Below, piece after piece: positions 1-7,992 of a stretch of 64,000 bases of DNA (position 1 is its first letter; every line of letters begins with the position of its first letter). The notes below the pieces were generated by a model, which was given only the letters and a program-made list of their open reading frames with translations, was not told the DNA's origin and searched no databases. Source of the stretch: CATQHP01 sp965214915 (lineage in GTDB: Bacteria > Acidobacteriota > Terriglobia > Bryobacterales > UBA6623); NCBI GenBank assembly GCA_965214915.1, contig CBDCCP010000002.1, forward strand, positions 186,001-250,000. Direction: 5' to 3'. A program made the position numbers and the translations under genes.

Positions 1-1842
1 GCGCTGCTTTTGGCGGCGTTTGTCGTCTGCGGCCCAATCCGGGCGCAAGACGAGAAAAAGCCCGCGTCGATCGCAGAGTTGCGGGCGGCAATCCAGAAAG
101 AGCTCGATGAAGTCGGCTACGGCTCGGCGGGGGTTGCTCTCGTATCGAAAGAGAAAACAATTTGGGCGGACGGGGTCGGCGCCGCCGATGCCGCGGCCGG
201 ACGCCGGGCCGACGTAAACACCTACTGGCGGGTTGGCTCCATCAGCAAGAGCTTTGTCGGTCTCGCCGCGCTCATTCTCGAAGAGCGGGGCAAGCTGCGG
301 CTGACCGACCCGGTCGCCGCATTGGCGCCCGAGATCGCGATACGCAACCGTTGGCAGGACGAAAACCCGGTGCGTCTCGCGCATTTGCTGGAGCATACGG
401 CCGGTCTCGACGACCTGCATTTCAAGGACTATGCCAGCAACGACCCGACGCCGCTCTCGTTGCGCCAGGGACTGGAGCATGTCAGGGATTCGCTCTATTG
501 CCGTTGGCCTCCGGGCCTCCACTCGTCTTACTCGAACGCCGGGCCGGCGGTTGCGGCTTACATCGTGCAGAAATTGGACGGACGTTCCTACGAGCAATTC
601 GTCGTCGAAGAGATTCTCGCGCCCCTGCGGATGACCGGGGCCGGCCTGCTGTTGACCGATGAAATCGAGGCGGGGCTGGCGGCGGGTTACGACGGCGGCG
701 GCGAGCGGGCTCCCTACCGGCACATCGTCGTGCGGCCTTCGGGCGCCTTGAACGCCACACCGGCGCAAATGGCCAACTTCGTTCGTATGCTGCTCAACCG
801 CGGCGAGCTCGACGGCCGCCGGCTGGTCTCGCCGCAAGCGATCGAGCGCATGGAGCGGCCGCAAACGACGCTGGCGGCCCGCCTGCCCTTGGACTTCGGC
901 TACGGCTTGGGCAACTTCTCGCGGCCGGCAAGCGGGTTCGTCTTCCGCGGGCACAACGGAGGCATGACGGGGTATCTTGCCGAGTACGGGTACTTGCCCG
1001 ACCAGGGTCTCGGCTATTGCGTGATGGTCTCCGTATCGAACGGCCGGCTGTTGAGCCGCGTCCGCAACCTCGTTCGGGAGTACCTCGTCCGCGGCGTCGA
1101 AAAGCCGGAGAAGCCGGGCATCGGGGAGATGCCCGCCGATATCGACCGCTGGACCGGCTACTACCGCTCAATCACGCCTCGAAACGAATATGGGCGTTGG
1201 GCGGAGCGTCTCGATGTCGACCGCATCCGGCGCGTGGACGACCGTCTGGTCGTCAGCCGTCTGTTCGCGGCGGACATCGAGTTTTATCCCGTTGTCGGCC
1301 GGGCGTTCAAGCGCCGCTTGCGGTCTGCGATGACCACTCTGGCGTTTGTCCAAGGCCCGGACGGTGAGAAGTACGTTCAGGGCGAACGCAGGAATCGGCG
1401 CAAGGTCTCTGCCGCGGTCGTCTGGTTCGAGCGCGCTGCAGCGGGTCTTGTCGTGCTGCTGCTGCTGAGCGGCCCGGCGTGGGCGCTGGTCTGGATTCCC
1501 CTGAAGCTGCTTGGAAAACTCAAGGGCCGCCCGGTTGCGCTGCGCATTTGGCCGCTGCTTGCGCTGGCGGCCCTGCCGGCGGCGGTAGGCGTTTTGGGTT
1601 TGGGCGCCGGCGATCCCATCGAGCGACTCGGGAAACCGTCCTTGGCGGGGATCGGCTTCGTGGTGTTTTCGTGGTTGTTCGTGCTGCTCGCGGCGTGGGC
1701 TCTGATCCGCGCTCTGCGCAGCGATCCGCGGCAGGTCGGCCGGTTTGTGCGCTGGCACGCGGCGGCGGTTTCGTCGGCCTGCCTTATCGCGGCGGTTTAT
1801 TTGTTGTCGTACCGCGCAATCGGCTTTCCGCCATGGCAGTAG
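1..1842 (+). CDS. Serine hydrolase of the beta-lactamase/PBP-like family with C-terminal membrane segments (5' partial)
   Basis: The frame is open from base 1, so the true start lies before the window; the first residues (ALLLAAFVVCGPIRAQ) look like the end of a Sec signal peptide, placing the enzyme domain in the periplasm. Counting from base 10, the nucleophile motif SISK is at residues 77-80, the YSN motif at 174-176 and an HNG triplet, in place of KTG, at 315-317. This is the usual set for class C beta-lactamase-like esterases and peptidases. Beyond residue 460 come about four hydrophobic helices, so the protein is probably membrane-anchored at its C-terminus. The family covers beta-lactamases, D-amino peptidases and esterases; substrate cannot be told. 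It ends at TAG and is followed by a G-rich dispersed repeat. Confidence 0.85.
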   Translation, partial: ALLLAAFVVCGPIRAQDEKKPASIAELRAAIQKELDEVGYGSAGVALVSKEKTIWADGVGAADAAAGRRADVNTYWRVGSISKSFVGLAALILEERGKLRLTDPVAALAPEIAIRNRWQDENPVRLAHLLEHTAGLDDLHFKDYASNDPTPLSLRQGLEHVRDSLYCRWPPGLHSSYSNAGPAVAAYIVQKLDGRSYEQFVVEEILAPLRMTGAGLLLTDEIEAGLAAGYDGGGERAPYRHIVVRPSGALNATPAQMANFVRMLLNRGELDGRRLVSPQAIERMERPQTTLAARLPLDFGYGLGNFSRPASGFVFRGHNGGMTGYLAEYGYLPDQGLGYCVMVSVSNGRLLSRVRNLVREYLVRGVEKPEKPGIGEMPADIDRWTGYYRSITPRNEYGRWAERLDVDRIRRVDDRLVVSRLFAADIEFYPVVGRAFKRRLRSAMTTLAFVQGPDGEKYVQGERRNRRKVSAAVVWFERAAAGLVVLLLLSGPAWALVWIPLKLLGKLKGRPVALRIWPLLALAALPAAVGVLGLGAGDPIERLGKPSLAGIGFVVFSWLFVLLAAWALIRALRSDPRQVGRFVRWHAAAVSSACLIAAVYLLSYRAIGFPPWQ

Positions 1843-1874
1843 GTTCGAGTTCGCCCGTTCTTCGCCCCGCCACT

Positions 1875-2103
1875 GTAACCGGACAGTTGGATTGGGTTGG
1901 GTGGACAGTTGGATTGGGTTGGGTGGTCGTTTGGGTTGGGTTGCGGCGGGATGTCGCTGCGGCGTTGCGGTCTCGGCGGCGGCAGAATGCCGGCGTCCCT
2001 GCGCCTCCGTCAGACGCAGGGCAGGACCACGCAGCCGCAGCCAAGGCTTCCCACGCCGCCAAATGCGGGAAGGCGGCAAGCTCCCAGCCGCCGGCGCTCG
2101 CAA
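1875..2103. repeat. Dispersed repeat A, copy 1, with G-rich expansion
   Basis: About 200 bp that recurs at 3815-3990. Both copies start with CTGTAACCGGACAGTTGG and share a long core up to the run CGGGAAGGCGGCAAGCTCC. Copy 1 differs by an internal expansion at 1883-1945, where GGACAGTTGGATTGGGTTGG is tandemly repeated and followed by further TTGGG runs; these could form G-quadruplexes. The same GGACAGTTGG/TTGGGT wording reappears near 23998 and 24121. No gene is seen from 1843 to 2181. Confidence 0.8.
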
Positions 2104-2181
2104 AGCAGCCGCGTCTTCAGGCGCGGGCGGCGATACTGGCGGACCAACGACGGGCATATGGCGCGACAGGTTCCGGCAGCG

Positions 2182-2592
2182 TCAGGGAAGCGAAAGCAAG
2201 GTAATTTGCCAGGAGTCGGAGCCAGGTTGCCTCTCTGCGCGGAAACCTGAAACGTTAACGACGAGATCGTCGGAAAATGAGATGTCTTCCGTTGTGTAGA
2301 TCGCTGTCCCATCGGCTTGGACCTGGAACACGTCGCCGTCAAACGTGCAGGACTGACCCGGCGTGAGCACCATGAACATGGCGCAAGCTCCCAAGCTGGT
2401 GACTTGCGCCTGGGCGCGCCCGGGCGACATCAAGGCGTACATTGCCGCGGGCGTGGCCAAGGCCAACTTGCCGTACTGCTCAATGAACCGCCGCCGCGCG
2501 GCATCCGCCGGTTCCGATTCCCGCAGCGTCTCAGACGGGGGCAAAGGATTCCCCTCCCCCGGGGAGTGGGTAGAGTGCTTTTGTTTGCGCAT
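2182..2592 (-). CDS. Small hypothetical secreted protein
   Basis: 136 residues, function not recognised. The ATG at 2592 was chosen because AAGGAG stands eight bases upstream. The N-terminal 30 residues are charged and proline-rich; residues 33-63 (RRRFIEQYGKLALATPAAMY onwards to AQAQ) resemble a twin-arginine-like or long Sec signal with a cleavage site after AQA. The mature part is about 70 residues, contains two cysteines (GACAMF and SCTFDG) that could pair, and ends in a beta-rich tail. Short proteins beginning with an RRRFIxxYGKLA segment are common hypotheticals in diverse bacteria. It stands alone between a dispersed repeat and an IS110 remnant. Confidence 0.65.
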   Translation of the reverse strand: MRKQKHSTHSPGEGNPLPPSETLRESEPADAARRRFIEQYGKLALATPAAMYALMSPGRAQAQVTSLGACAMFMVLTPGQSCTFDGDVFQVQADGTAIYTTEDISFSDDLVVNVSGFRAERQPGSDSWQITLLSLP

Positions 2593-2639
2593 CGATTTCT
2601 CCTTCTTCTCACATTCGTCATCGGACCTGCCCGCCGCCA

Positions 2640-2837
2640 ACCGGCAGCGCGCTGGGAGCGCTTACCCGACTACTTTACATTATTTTTACTATTTTTTCAT
2701 TTTTTATATTCCGGGGTCTCTTCCCACGAGAAATGAGCTTCCGTGTTTCTTTATCAGGTTCGACTCCTGACAAAAGTGCGCGGTTGATTTTTTCCGGGGT
2801 CGTTGTGGTCGAGGAGCGGGAACCGAGGGCGCCGTAC
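2640..2837. other. AT-rich intergenic stretch
   Basis: The segment 2660-2712 is strikingly AT-rich for this genome, with runs such as ATTATTTTTACTATTTTTTC. It may hold the promoter of the minus-strand secreted protein. A short stem-loop at 2753-2770 (TCAGG TTCGACT CCTGA) resembles a tRNA T-arm but no complete tRNA can be folded around it. Confidence 0.4.
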
Positions 2838-2990
2838 TCAAGCCTGCGCCGGGGCTGCCGCGGGGGGCGGCCACAGACGATCCTCCCGCAACAGCGTGCC
2901 GACGAGCACAACCATCTTGCGCATCGCCGCCGCGAGAGCCGCCTTATAGGGCTCGTTTGCGGATTGGAAAGGACTCTGCTTCGGCCCGTC
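2838..2990 (-). pseudogene. IS110-family transposase, C-terminal fragment
   Basis: Reading the minus strand from 2990 gives about 50 residues ending at a TGA at 2838-2840. They contain SANEPYKAALAAAMRKMVVL and then GTLLREDRLWPP. This is the usual C-terminal tail of IS110-type transposases (YKxALxAxMRKML...LREDRxW). Upstream in frame is a stop, and the DEDD and the rest of the transposase are absent, so only a relic remains. Confidence 0.6.
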
Positions 2991-3081
2991 TTATCCAATG
3001 CAAGACGCTCCCGAAGAGGGAGAAGCGCCTAGATAGAAGCGGGCAAGCTGCGGGCGATGGGAGCCGCCATGCAGCGTGCAT

Positions 3082-3816
3082 TTACCCTACCTTGACCCAG
3101 CGGCGGCTCTTCGACGCTTCCGCAGCGGCATCCAGTATCTGCTGGTTTCTGACGCCGTCCGTGAAGTCGGGGTGCGTCCCGCGGCCCTCCGCCAACGCCG
3201 TCAGCATGTCGTAGAAGCTGTGGGTAAAGCTGTGCTCGTAACCCAGCAGGTGTCCGTCGAACCACCAGTTGTCGGCGTAGGGGCGCTTGCCCAGCGAGCA
3301 GGCGACGATCTCGCGGAAGCCCTGCGCGTCGTCCCGGTCGTCGACGGAATAGTATTTGAGGTTGTTCAGATTCTCGAGGTCGAAAATAAGCGACCCCTTG
3401 CTGCCGTTGATCTCGAAGGTATTGTGATTCTTGCGCCCCGCGCCGAACCGCGAGGCTTCGAGCGCGCCGATCGCGCCGTTGGCGAAGCGCAGGCGCATGG
3501 CCACCGCGTCATCGACCGTCACGGCGGCTTTCTCGCGCGAACCCGCCGCCGCCGGACGCTGTTCGATGAACGTTTCCGTCGTTGCCGCAAGCTCGCTGAC
3601 CTCGCCGCACAGATAGCGCGCCAAGTCGAGCGTGCGCGCCCCCAAGTCGCCGAGCGCCCCGCTGCCGGCCTGCTTGGCGTCGAAGCGCCAAACCAGCTCC
3701 AGCTCGGGCGACATCGCCCAGTCCTGCAGATAGCGCCCGCGGAAATGGTAGATCTTGCCGATCCGCCGGTCGTCGATCATGCGCTTGGCCAGGGCCACCG
3801 CCGGAACGCGGCCGCT
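3082..3816 (-). pseudogene. Gfo/Idh/MocA-family oxidoreductase lacking its NAD-binding domain
   Basis: The last roughly 240 codons encode the C-terminal (GFO_IDH_MocA_C) part of a sugar or inositol dehydrogenase-like oxidoreductase: ALAKRMIDDRRIGKIYHFRG, then GALGDLGARTLDLARYLCG, then a beta-rich domain and the terminal NQQILDAAAEASKSRRWVKV. The N-terminal Rossmann domain of about 110 residues, with its GxGxxG, is absent. Precisely where it should join, at about 3816, the sequence changes to copy 2 of dispersed repeat A. The frame stays open through the repeat, so a chimeric product is conceivable, but it could not bind NAD(P) in the usual way. No intact partner is seen in the window. Confidence 0.8.
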
Positions 3817-3990
3817 GTAACCGGACAGTTGGTTGGGTTGCGGCGGGATGTCGCTGCGGCGTTGCGGTCTCGGCGGCGGCAGAATGCCGGCGTCCCTGCG
3901 CCTCCGGCAGGAGCAGGACGGGATCGCGCAGCCGCGGCGAGGGCTTCCCACGCCGCCAAATGCGGGAAGGCGGCAAGCTCCATCCGCCGG
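3815..3990. repeat. Dispersed repeat A, copy 2
   Basis: Nearly collinear with 1875-2103 but without the G-rich expansion. It sits exactly at the truncated 5' end of the oxidoreductase pseudogene and runs directly into an IS5 transposase remnant, so it marks a rearrangement junction. Confidence 0.8.
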
Positions 3991-4445
3991 CGCTCGGAAA
4001 GCATCGTGGAAGCGGCGGCGGTGGACAGCGCCGTCGTCAAGGCGCATTCGGACGGTGCGGGGGGCCTTAAAAAACGGCAGGCAGGCAATTGGCAGGTCGC
4101 GCGGGGGCTGGACCGCCAAGATTGATATGGTTGCCGCAAATGCTCGTACGGCGCTGGCGTTTGCGCTTTCGCCGGGCCAGGCTCACGACGCGCCGCAGGG
4201 GCGCAAGCTGCTGCAGCGTCTCGCTTCGCAGCAGGACAACCTGCCTTTGCCGATGGCTCGCGCAGAGGCAGGCAACGAGACCCGCCGGCTTGCTTTGGAA
4301 CTGGGTTGCGCGCCCGTTGTTGCGTCGTTGGGCCCGGGCAAGCATCCGTTGGACTTGGCGTTCAGCACGGACAACGGCTCGCAGACAGAGGGCCCGGAGA
4401 GGCGGGAGCTGCATGACGACGGGCGAGAGGAGCGCATCCGCAACC
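3990..4445 (+). pseudogene. IS5-family transposase remnant, frameshifted
   Basis: Two frames together reproduce an IS5-type catalytic core. One frame gives DSAVVKAHSDGAGGLKK (first DDE aspartate region); a shift near 4085 moves to another frame with GRSRGGWTAKIDMVA, then LALSPGQAHDAPQ-like and LALELGCAPVVASLGPGKHP, the usual order in IS427/IS5 proteins. N- and C-termini are missing. A 24-bp direct repeat (about 4448-4471 and 4505-4528) follows it and overlaps the 3' end of the next, convergent gene. Confidence 0.7.
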
Positions 4446-4521
4446 TCCTGCCAGGCGGCCGCGCTCAGCGCTGCGGCGGCAGGAGGCGCTCTCGCCTGCG
4501 CCGGCTGCCAGGCGGCCGCGC

Positions 4522-5079
4522 TCAGCGCCAGTGCGGGCCCGAAAACCAGCCGACCAGCGAGTAGCGCGCGCCGTAGAGCAACTCGGAGACGCCGTGCGGC
4601 ACGAACGAGGGGAAGACCGCGACGCTGCCCCGGGCGCGCAGGGCGCCGGGCTCCGCCGCGCCGACGTGGGCGCCGAAGCGCAGGGTTCCGCCGCGGTAGT
4701 CGGCAGGGTCGGAGAGCTGGACCACGACGGAGAGCTTGCGCGTGAGCGCGCGGCCGCGGTCGCGGTCGTCGAGCGCGCAGTCCATGTGCTCGTGGTAGGT
4801 TCCGGCGTCGAGCGCGCGGTATTCGGTGAACTGCCAGCCGGGCGGCCGCGCGCAGAGCGCCAGCCGCCAGTCCGCCTCGTTGGCTTCGCGGGCCAACCGC
4901 TCGGCGCGGCGGCAGAGCGGGTCGGCGGCGTCCGGCCAGGCGACGCGGGAGCGGCGGATGCGGGGATTATGCCTGCCGCCGGCGATGCCCGGCTCGAGCT
5001 CGAGCGCGCGGAAGCGGCGTATGGCGGCGGCGCAGACGTCCGCCGCGAACGCTTCGGGGAAGAGACGCAAGGCGGCCAT
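4522..5079 (-). CDS. 2OG-Fe(II) oxygenase (prolyl-hydroxylase/PiuC-like)
   Basis: 185 residues from the ATG at 5079, which has GGAGG twelve bases upstream. The double-stranded beta-helix signature is visible: YHEHMDC (HxD iron ligands), RKLSVVVQLSDPADYRGGTL, then GSVAVFPSFVPHGVSELLYG with the distal iron-binding His, followed by an Arg for 2-oxoglutarate. Such enzymes hydroxylate protein or small-molecule substrates; PKHD/PiuC-type members are often iron-starvation linked, but the substrate here is unknown. A shorter oxygenase of the same superfamily lies at 12739-13281. The 5' side is flanked by a composite hairpin/heptad repeat. Confidence 0.8.
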   Translation of the reverse strand: MAALRLFPEAFAADVCAAAIRRFRALELEPGIAGGRHNPRIRRSRVAWPDAADPLCRRAERLAREANEADWRLALCARPPGWQFTEYRALDAGTYHEHMDCALDDRDRGRALTRKLSVVVQLSDPADYRGGTLRFGAHVGAAEPGALRARGSVAVFPSFVPHGVSELLYGARYSLVGWFSGPHWR

Positions 5080-5081
5080 GG

Positions 5082-5208
5082 TCAGGCCGCGCCTCCGGCG
5101 CGGCAAGTGGATAGTGGGCGCGCTGCCGCGCGCCAGTGGATAGTGGATAGTGGGCGCGCTGCCGCGCGCCAGTGGATAGTGGATAGTGGATAGTGGATAG
5201 CAAGACTA
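5082..5208 (+). repeat. Hairpin/heptad composite repeat
   Basis: Two palindromes (GCGCGCTGCCGCGCGC) each followed by AGTGGATAGTGGATAGTGG units, ending in AGCAAGACTA. The terminal TA at 5207-5208 is the left target duplication of the IS630 element. Confidence 0.9.
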
Positions 5209-6327
5209 GTACTAAATATCATAATTTAGAGTATTTATAAGAGAGTTGCCGCTGGCGGACGTAGGCTTTGGTCCATTCGAAAGGGTGGGCGCTTTGGTTG
5301 TACGCTCGGATAAAGCGATCTATGGCTTGGCGCACTTTGTAAGGCGAAGTGAAACTGGCCCCTTGCAGGGCGCGGCGACTGAGAATAGAGAACCAGATTT
5401 CTACTTGGTTAAGCCAGCTGGCGGATGTCGGAGTGTAGTGGAAATGGACTTGCGGGTGAGCCTTCAGCCAACGGTCGCGCTTGGGTTTATGGGTGTTCAG
5501 GTTGTCCAACACGACATGCATTGCGACGCCGGGATAACGGCCTACGAGGCGATTCATGAAGTCCAGGAATTCGCGTCGGCGCCGCCGCGAATAATGGCCG
5601 GCCTGGATGCGTCCGGTAGCGACTTCGAGAGCGGCAAACAAGGTCGTCGTGCCATGACGCTTGTAACCGTGCGAGAAACCCGTCAAGGCGCGGCCGTCGG
5701 GCAGCCGCAGCCAGCCCTGGGCGCGCTCCAGAGCTTGGATGCTCGGCTTCTCGTCTACGGCCAAAACGACCGCGTTGTCGGGCGGGTGGAGATACAAGCC
5801 CACGATGTCGGCGGCTTTGCGGGCGAACTGGGGGTCCGTCGAGATACACCAACTGCGCCGCCGTCGCAAGGAGATGCCATGACGCCGCAGCACGCGCCAG
5901 ACTTGTTGGGCGCTGACGTCTCCTAACTGTTGCGCCAGCAGGCGGCCGCTCCAGGTGGCCTGCCCCTCCGGCGGGGCTTGATCCAACTGCTGCAGAATGC
6001 GCTTCTCGCTCTGTGCGTCGTAACGCCGCGGCTTGCCGCTGCGCGCTTCATCCGCCAAACCCAGCAAGCGCCGCTGGGCAAAGCGCGTGCGCCACTTCGA
6101 CACCCGCGCCGGGCGCGTGCCCAACTGCTGGGCGATCTCCTGGTTGCTCATGCCCTCGGCCGCCATCAGGATCATGCGCGCTCGCGCCGCCGCTCGTTGC
6201 TCGCTCTTGGGAGACCTGCGCCACTGCTCCAGAGTGCGCTGCTCATCCGCGCTTAAGAGAATAGGCGTTGCTCTCTTGGCCATGCCTCCATTCTATCAAA
6301 AGTTCCCTTATTTATGAAATCAAGTAC
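5209..6327 (-). mobile_element. IS630-family insertion sequence, complete
   Basis: An 1119-bp element with imperfect terminal inverted repeats (left begins GTACTAAATATCATAA, right ends with the complement of GTACTTGATTTCATAA) and a TA duplication on both sides (5207-5208 and 6328-6329), as IS630/Tc1 elements make. Removing the element and one TA restores AGCAAGACTAGTGG, a string that exists uninterrupted at about 46123-46136, so the insertion hit the end of a composite repeat. Confidence 0.92.
5219..6283 (-). CDS. IS630-family transposase
   Basis: 354 residues. Residues 1-110 form winged helix-turn-helix DNA-binding modules (MSNQEIAQQLGTRPARVSKW); the catalytic DDE domain follows, with AVDEKPSIQALERAQ (first Asp), VLDNLNTHK (second Asp) and SWLNQVEIWF (Glu). 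The length and single unbroken frame indicate a potentially active element. It fills nearly all of the IS, its start lying about 45 bp inside the right end. Confidence 0.93.
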   Translation of the reverse strand: MAKRATPILLSADEQRTLEQWRRSPKSEQRAAARARMILMAAEGMSNQEIAQQLGTRPARVSKWRTRFAQRRLLGLADEARSGKPRRYDAQSEKRILQQLDQAPPEGQATWSGRLLAQQLGDVSAQQVWRVLRRHGISLRRRRSWCISTDPQFARKAADIVGLYLHPPDNAVVLAVDEKPSIQALERAQGWLRLPDGRALTGFSHGYKRHGTTTLFAALEVATGRIQAGHYSRRRRREFLDFMNRLVGRYPGVAMHVVLDNLNTHKPKRDRWLKAHPQVHFHYTPTSASWLNQVEIWFSILSRRALQGASFTSPYKVRQAIDRFIRAYNQSAHPFEWTKAYVRQRQLSYKYSKL

Positions 6328-6440
6328 TAGTGGAAAGTGGAAAGTGGGGGCGGCTGACGCCGCCCAGTGGAAAGTGGGGGCGGCTGCCGCGCGCCAGTGG
6401 ATAGTGGATAGTGGATAGTGGATAGCAAGACAATACGGGC
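6328..6440 (+). repeat. Hairpin/heptad composite repeat
   Basis: Starts with the right TA of the IS630 insertion and continues TAGTGGAAAGTGGAAAGTGG, two GC palindromes (GGCGGCTGACGCCGCC and a variant), four AGTGGAT units and the end AGCAAGACAATACG. Confidence 0.9.
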
Positions 6441-6448
6441 GGCCGCGA

Positions 6449-7186
6449 TCAGTCGCCGGGATCGCCGGGGTCGCCGCGGTCGCCGGGGTCGCCGCGAGGC
6501 CCTTTGTATTCGGGTAACGCCGAGGGCGGCACGTTGCTGTCGTCGCCTTTGGCGCCCTTGTAACCCTGGTAGCCCTTGGCGCCCTTGACGCCTTTGAGCG
6601 AACCGGGCGGGCCCTGGGGGCCGAGCTCGCCCGCGCCGCCCCCGGCGCCGGGGGCGCCCTGGGGGCCGGGCTCGCCTTTGGCGCCCTTGACGCCCGGCGG
6701 GCCCTTGACGCCCTTGGCGCCGCGGTTGCCGGGGCCGCCCGCGGGTCCGTCATTGCCCTGGGGCCCGCGCGGGCCCTGGTCGCCTGGGGGTCCTTTGAAG
6801 CCCCTGTATCCCCTGACGCCCTGGGGCCCGCGGTCGCCGGGGTCGCCTATGGGCCCCTTGACGCCCTGGGCGCCGACGCCGCCCTTGGCGCCGCGCAGGC
6901 CCGGATCGCCTTGGGGTCCGGGGTCGCCTTGGACGCCGCTTGCGCCCTGGGGCCCGCGGTCGCCGGGGTCGCCGCGGTCGCCGGGGTCGCCGCGGGGGCC
7001 GGGCTCGCCCTTGGGTCCGCGCAGGCCGGGGTCGCCTTGATCGCCGGGGTCGCCCTGGGGGCCGGGCTCGCCCCGCGGCCCCGCGGGGCCGACCGGGCCG
7101 CGGTAATGGCGCGGCGGGCCGAACGAGTCCGGTCTGAGCTGCCGACTCGTCTGCGCCGCTCCGACAATGCTCCAGGTCAAGGCCAT
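6449..7186 (-). CDS. Collagen-like protein 3 of a three-gene fibre operon
   Basis: About 245 residues. A short N-terminal head (MALTWSIVGAAQ...DSFGPP) leads into more than 60 near-perfect Gly-X-Y triplets rich in GPxGDPGDRG, GPKGExG and GAKGVKG, the signature of a trimeric collagen-like stalk. No signal peptide is evident. The ATG at 7186 lies 2 nt after the stop of the upstream gene, implying translational coupling; a GTG at 7195 is possible. The head is related to those of the two upstream collagen-like products. Bacterial collagen-like stalks occur in phage tail fibres and surface appendages; the phage-type gene at the head of this cluster favours a fibre role, which is inference. Confidence 0.75.
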   Translation of the reverse strand: MALTWSIVGAAQTSRQLRPDSFGPPRHYRGPVGPAGPRGEPGPQGDPGDQGDPGLRGPKGEPGPRGDPGDRGDPGDRGPQGASGVQGDPGPQGDPGLRGAKGGVGAQGVKGPIGDPGDRGPQGVRGYRGFKGPPGDQGPRGPQGNDGPAGGPGNRGAKGVKGPPGVKGAKGEPGPQGAPGAGGGAGELGPQGPPGSLKGVKGAKGYQGYKGAKGDDSNVPPSALPEYKGPRGDPGDRGDPGDPGD

Positions 7187-7188
7187 AC

Positions 7189-7992
7189 TCAACACCCGGT
7201 ATCGCTGTATCCGTCCGCGTAGCCGTCGTCGTACCCGGTCTGATAGCTGATGGTCGCGCCGCTGAAGCCCTTGGGTCCTTTGGGGCCCTTGACGCCCTTG
7301 GAGCCTTGCGGGCCGGGCTCCACGGTGTATTCGTCCGCGTTCTCGCCGTCCGCGCCGTCCGCGCCGCGCGGGCCCCTGACGCCTTTGGCCCCCTGGGGTC
7401 CCTTGGGTCCCGGCGGACCGGGCCCGCCCTTGGCTCCCTTGGCGCCCTTGACGCCCTTGGTCTGTCCCGCATCGCCCTTGTCGCCGTCATCGCCCGGCTG
7501 GCCGCCGGCGCCGTCGGAGCCGCGCCGGCCCTTGTCGCCCGGCGGGCCGAGGAAGCCCTGCGACCCCTTAAAGCCCTTGGCGCCGCGCGGGCCGTCGTCG
7601 CCCCGCGGTCCGCGCACGCCCGGGTAGCCTTGGGCGCCCTTGGCGCCGCGGTCGCCGGGATCGCCCTGGGGGCCGGCGTCGCCCGCTTCCGCTCCGGGGG
7701 CGCCTTGGGGCCCGCGCGCGCCGGGGCCGCCTTGGGGGCCGGGGCCGCCCGTCCCTCCGGGGTCGCCCTGGGGTCCGCGGTCGCCAGGCTCGCCTTGGGG
7801 CCCCGTTGCGCCCTGGGGGCCTGCCGCGCCCTGGGGCCCGCGGTCGCCGGGATCGCCCTGGGGGCCGGGGTCGCCCTGGGGGCCCTGGAACCCGCGTTGT
7901 CCGACCGGCCACAGTTGCGGCGGGCCGAAGGCGTCCGCGGTCAGCGAGCCGGCGTCCGCCGCAGTCGCCGCAATGCTCCAGGAAACGCTCAT
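7189..7992 (-). CDS. Collagen-like protein 2 of the fibre operon
   Basis: 267 residues. Head MSVSWSIAATAADAG...DAFGPP is clearly related to its neighbours, followed by about 75 Gly-X-Y triplets and a short non-collagen tail with GYDDGYADGYSDTGC. The ATG at 7992 overlaps the upstream TGA (ATGA) and has GGAG six bases before it. The hydrophilic Tyr/Asp/Gly tail ends in a Cys and could cap or cross-link a trimer. Neighbours on both sides are collagen-like proteins on the same strand. Confidence 0.78.
   Translation of the reverse strand: MSVSWSIAATAADAGSLTADAFGPPQLWPVGQRGFQGPQGDPGPQGDPGDRGPQGAAGPQGATGPQGEPGDRGPQGDPGGTGGPGPQGGPGARGPQGAPGAEAGDAGPQGDPGDRGAKGAQGYPGVRGPRGDDGPRGAKGFKGSQGFLGPPGDKGRRGSDGAGGQPGDDGDKGDAGQTKGVKGAKGAKGGPGPPGPKGPQGAKGVRGPRGADGADGENADEYTVEPGPQGSKGVKGPKGPKGFSGATISYQTGYDDGYADGYSDTGC

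Noticed and set aside
2750..2785. T-arm-like TCAGG TTCGACT CCTGA, possible tRNA
   Set aside because: No acceptor, D or anticodon stems could be built around it at the right distances.
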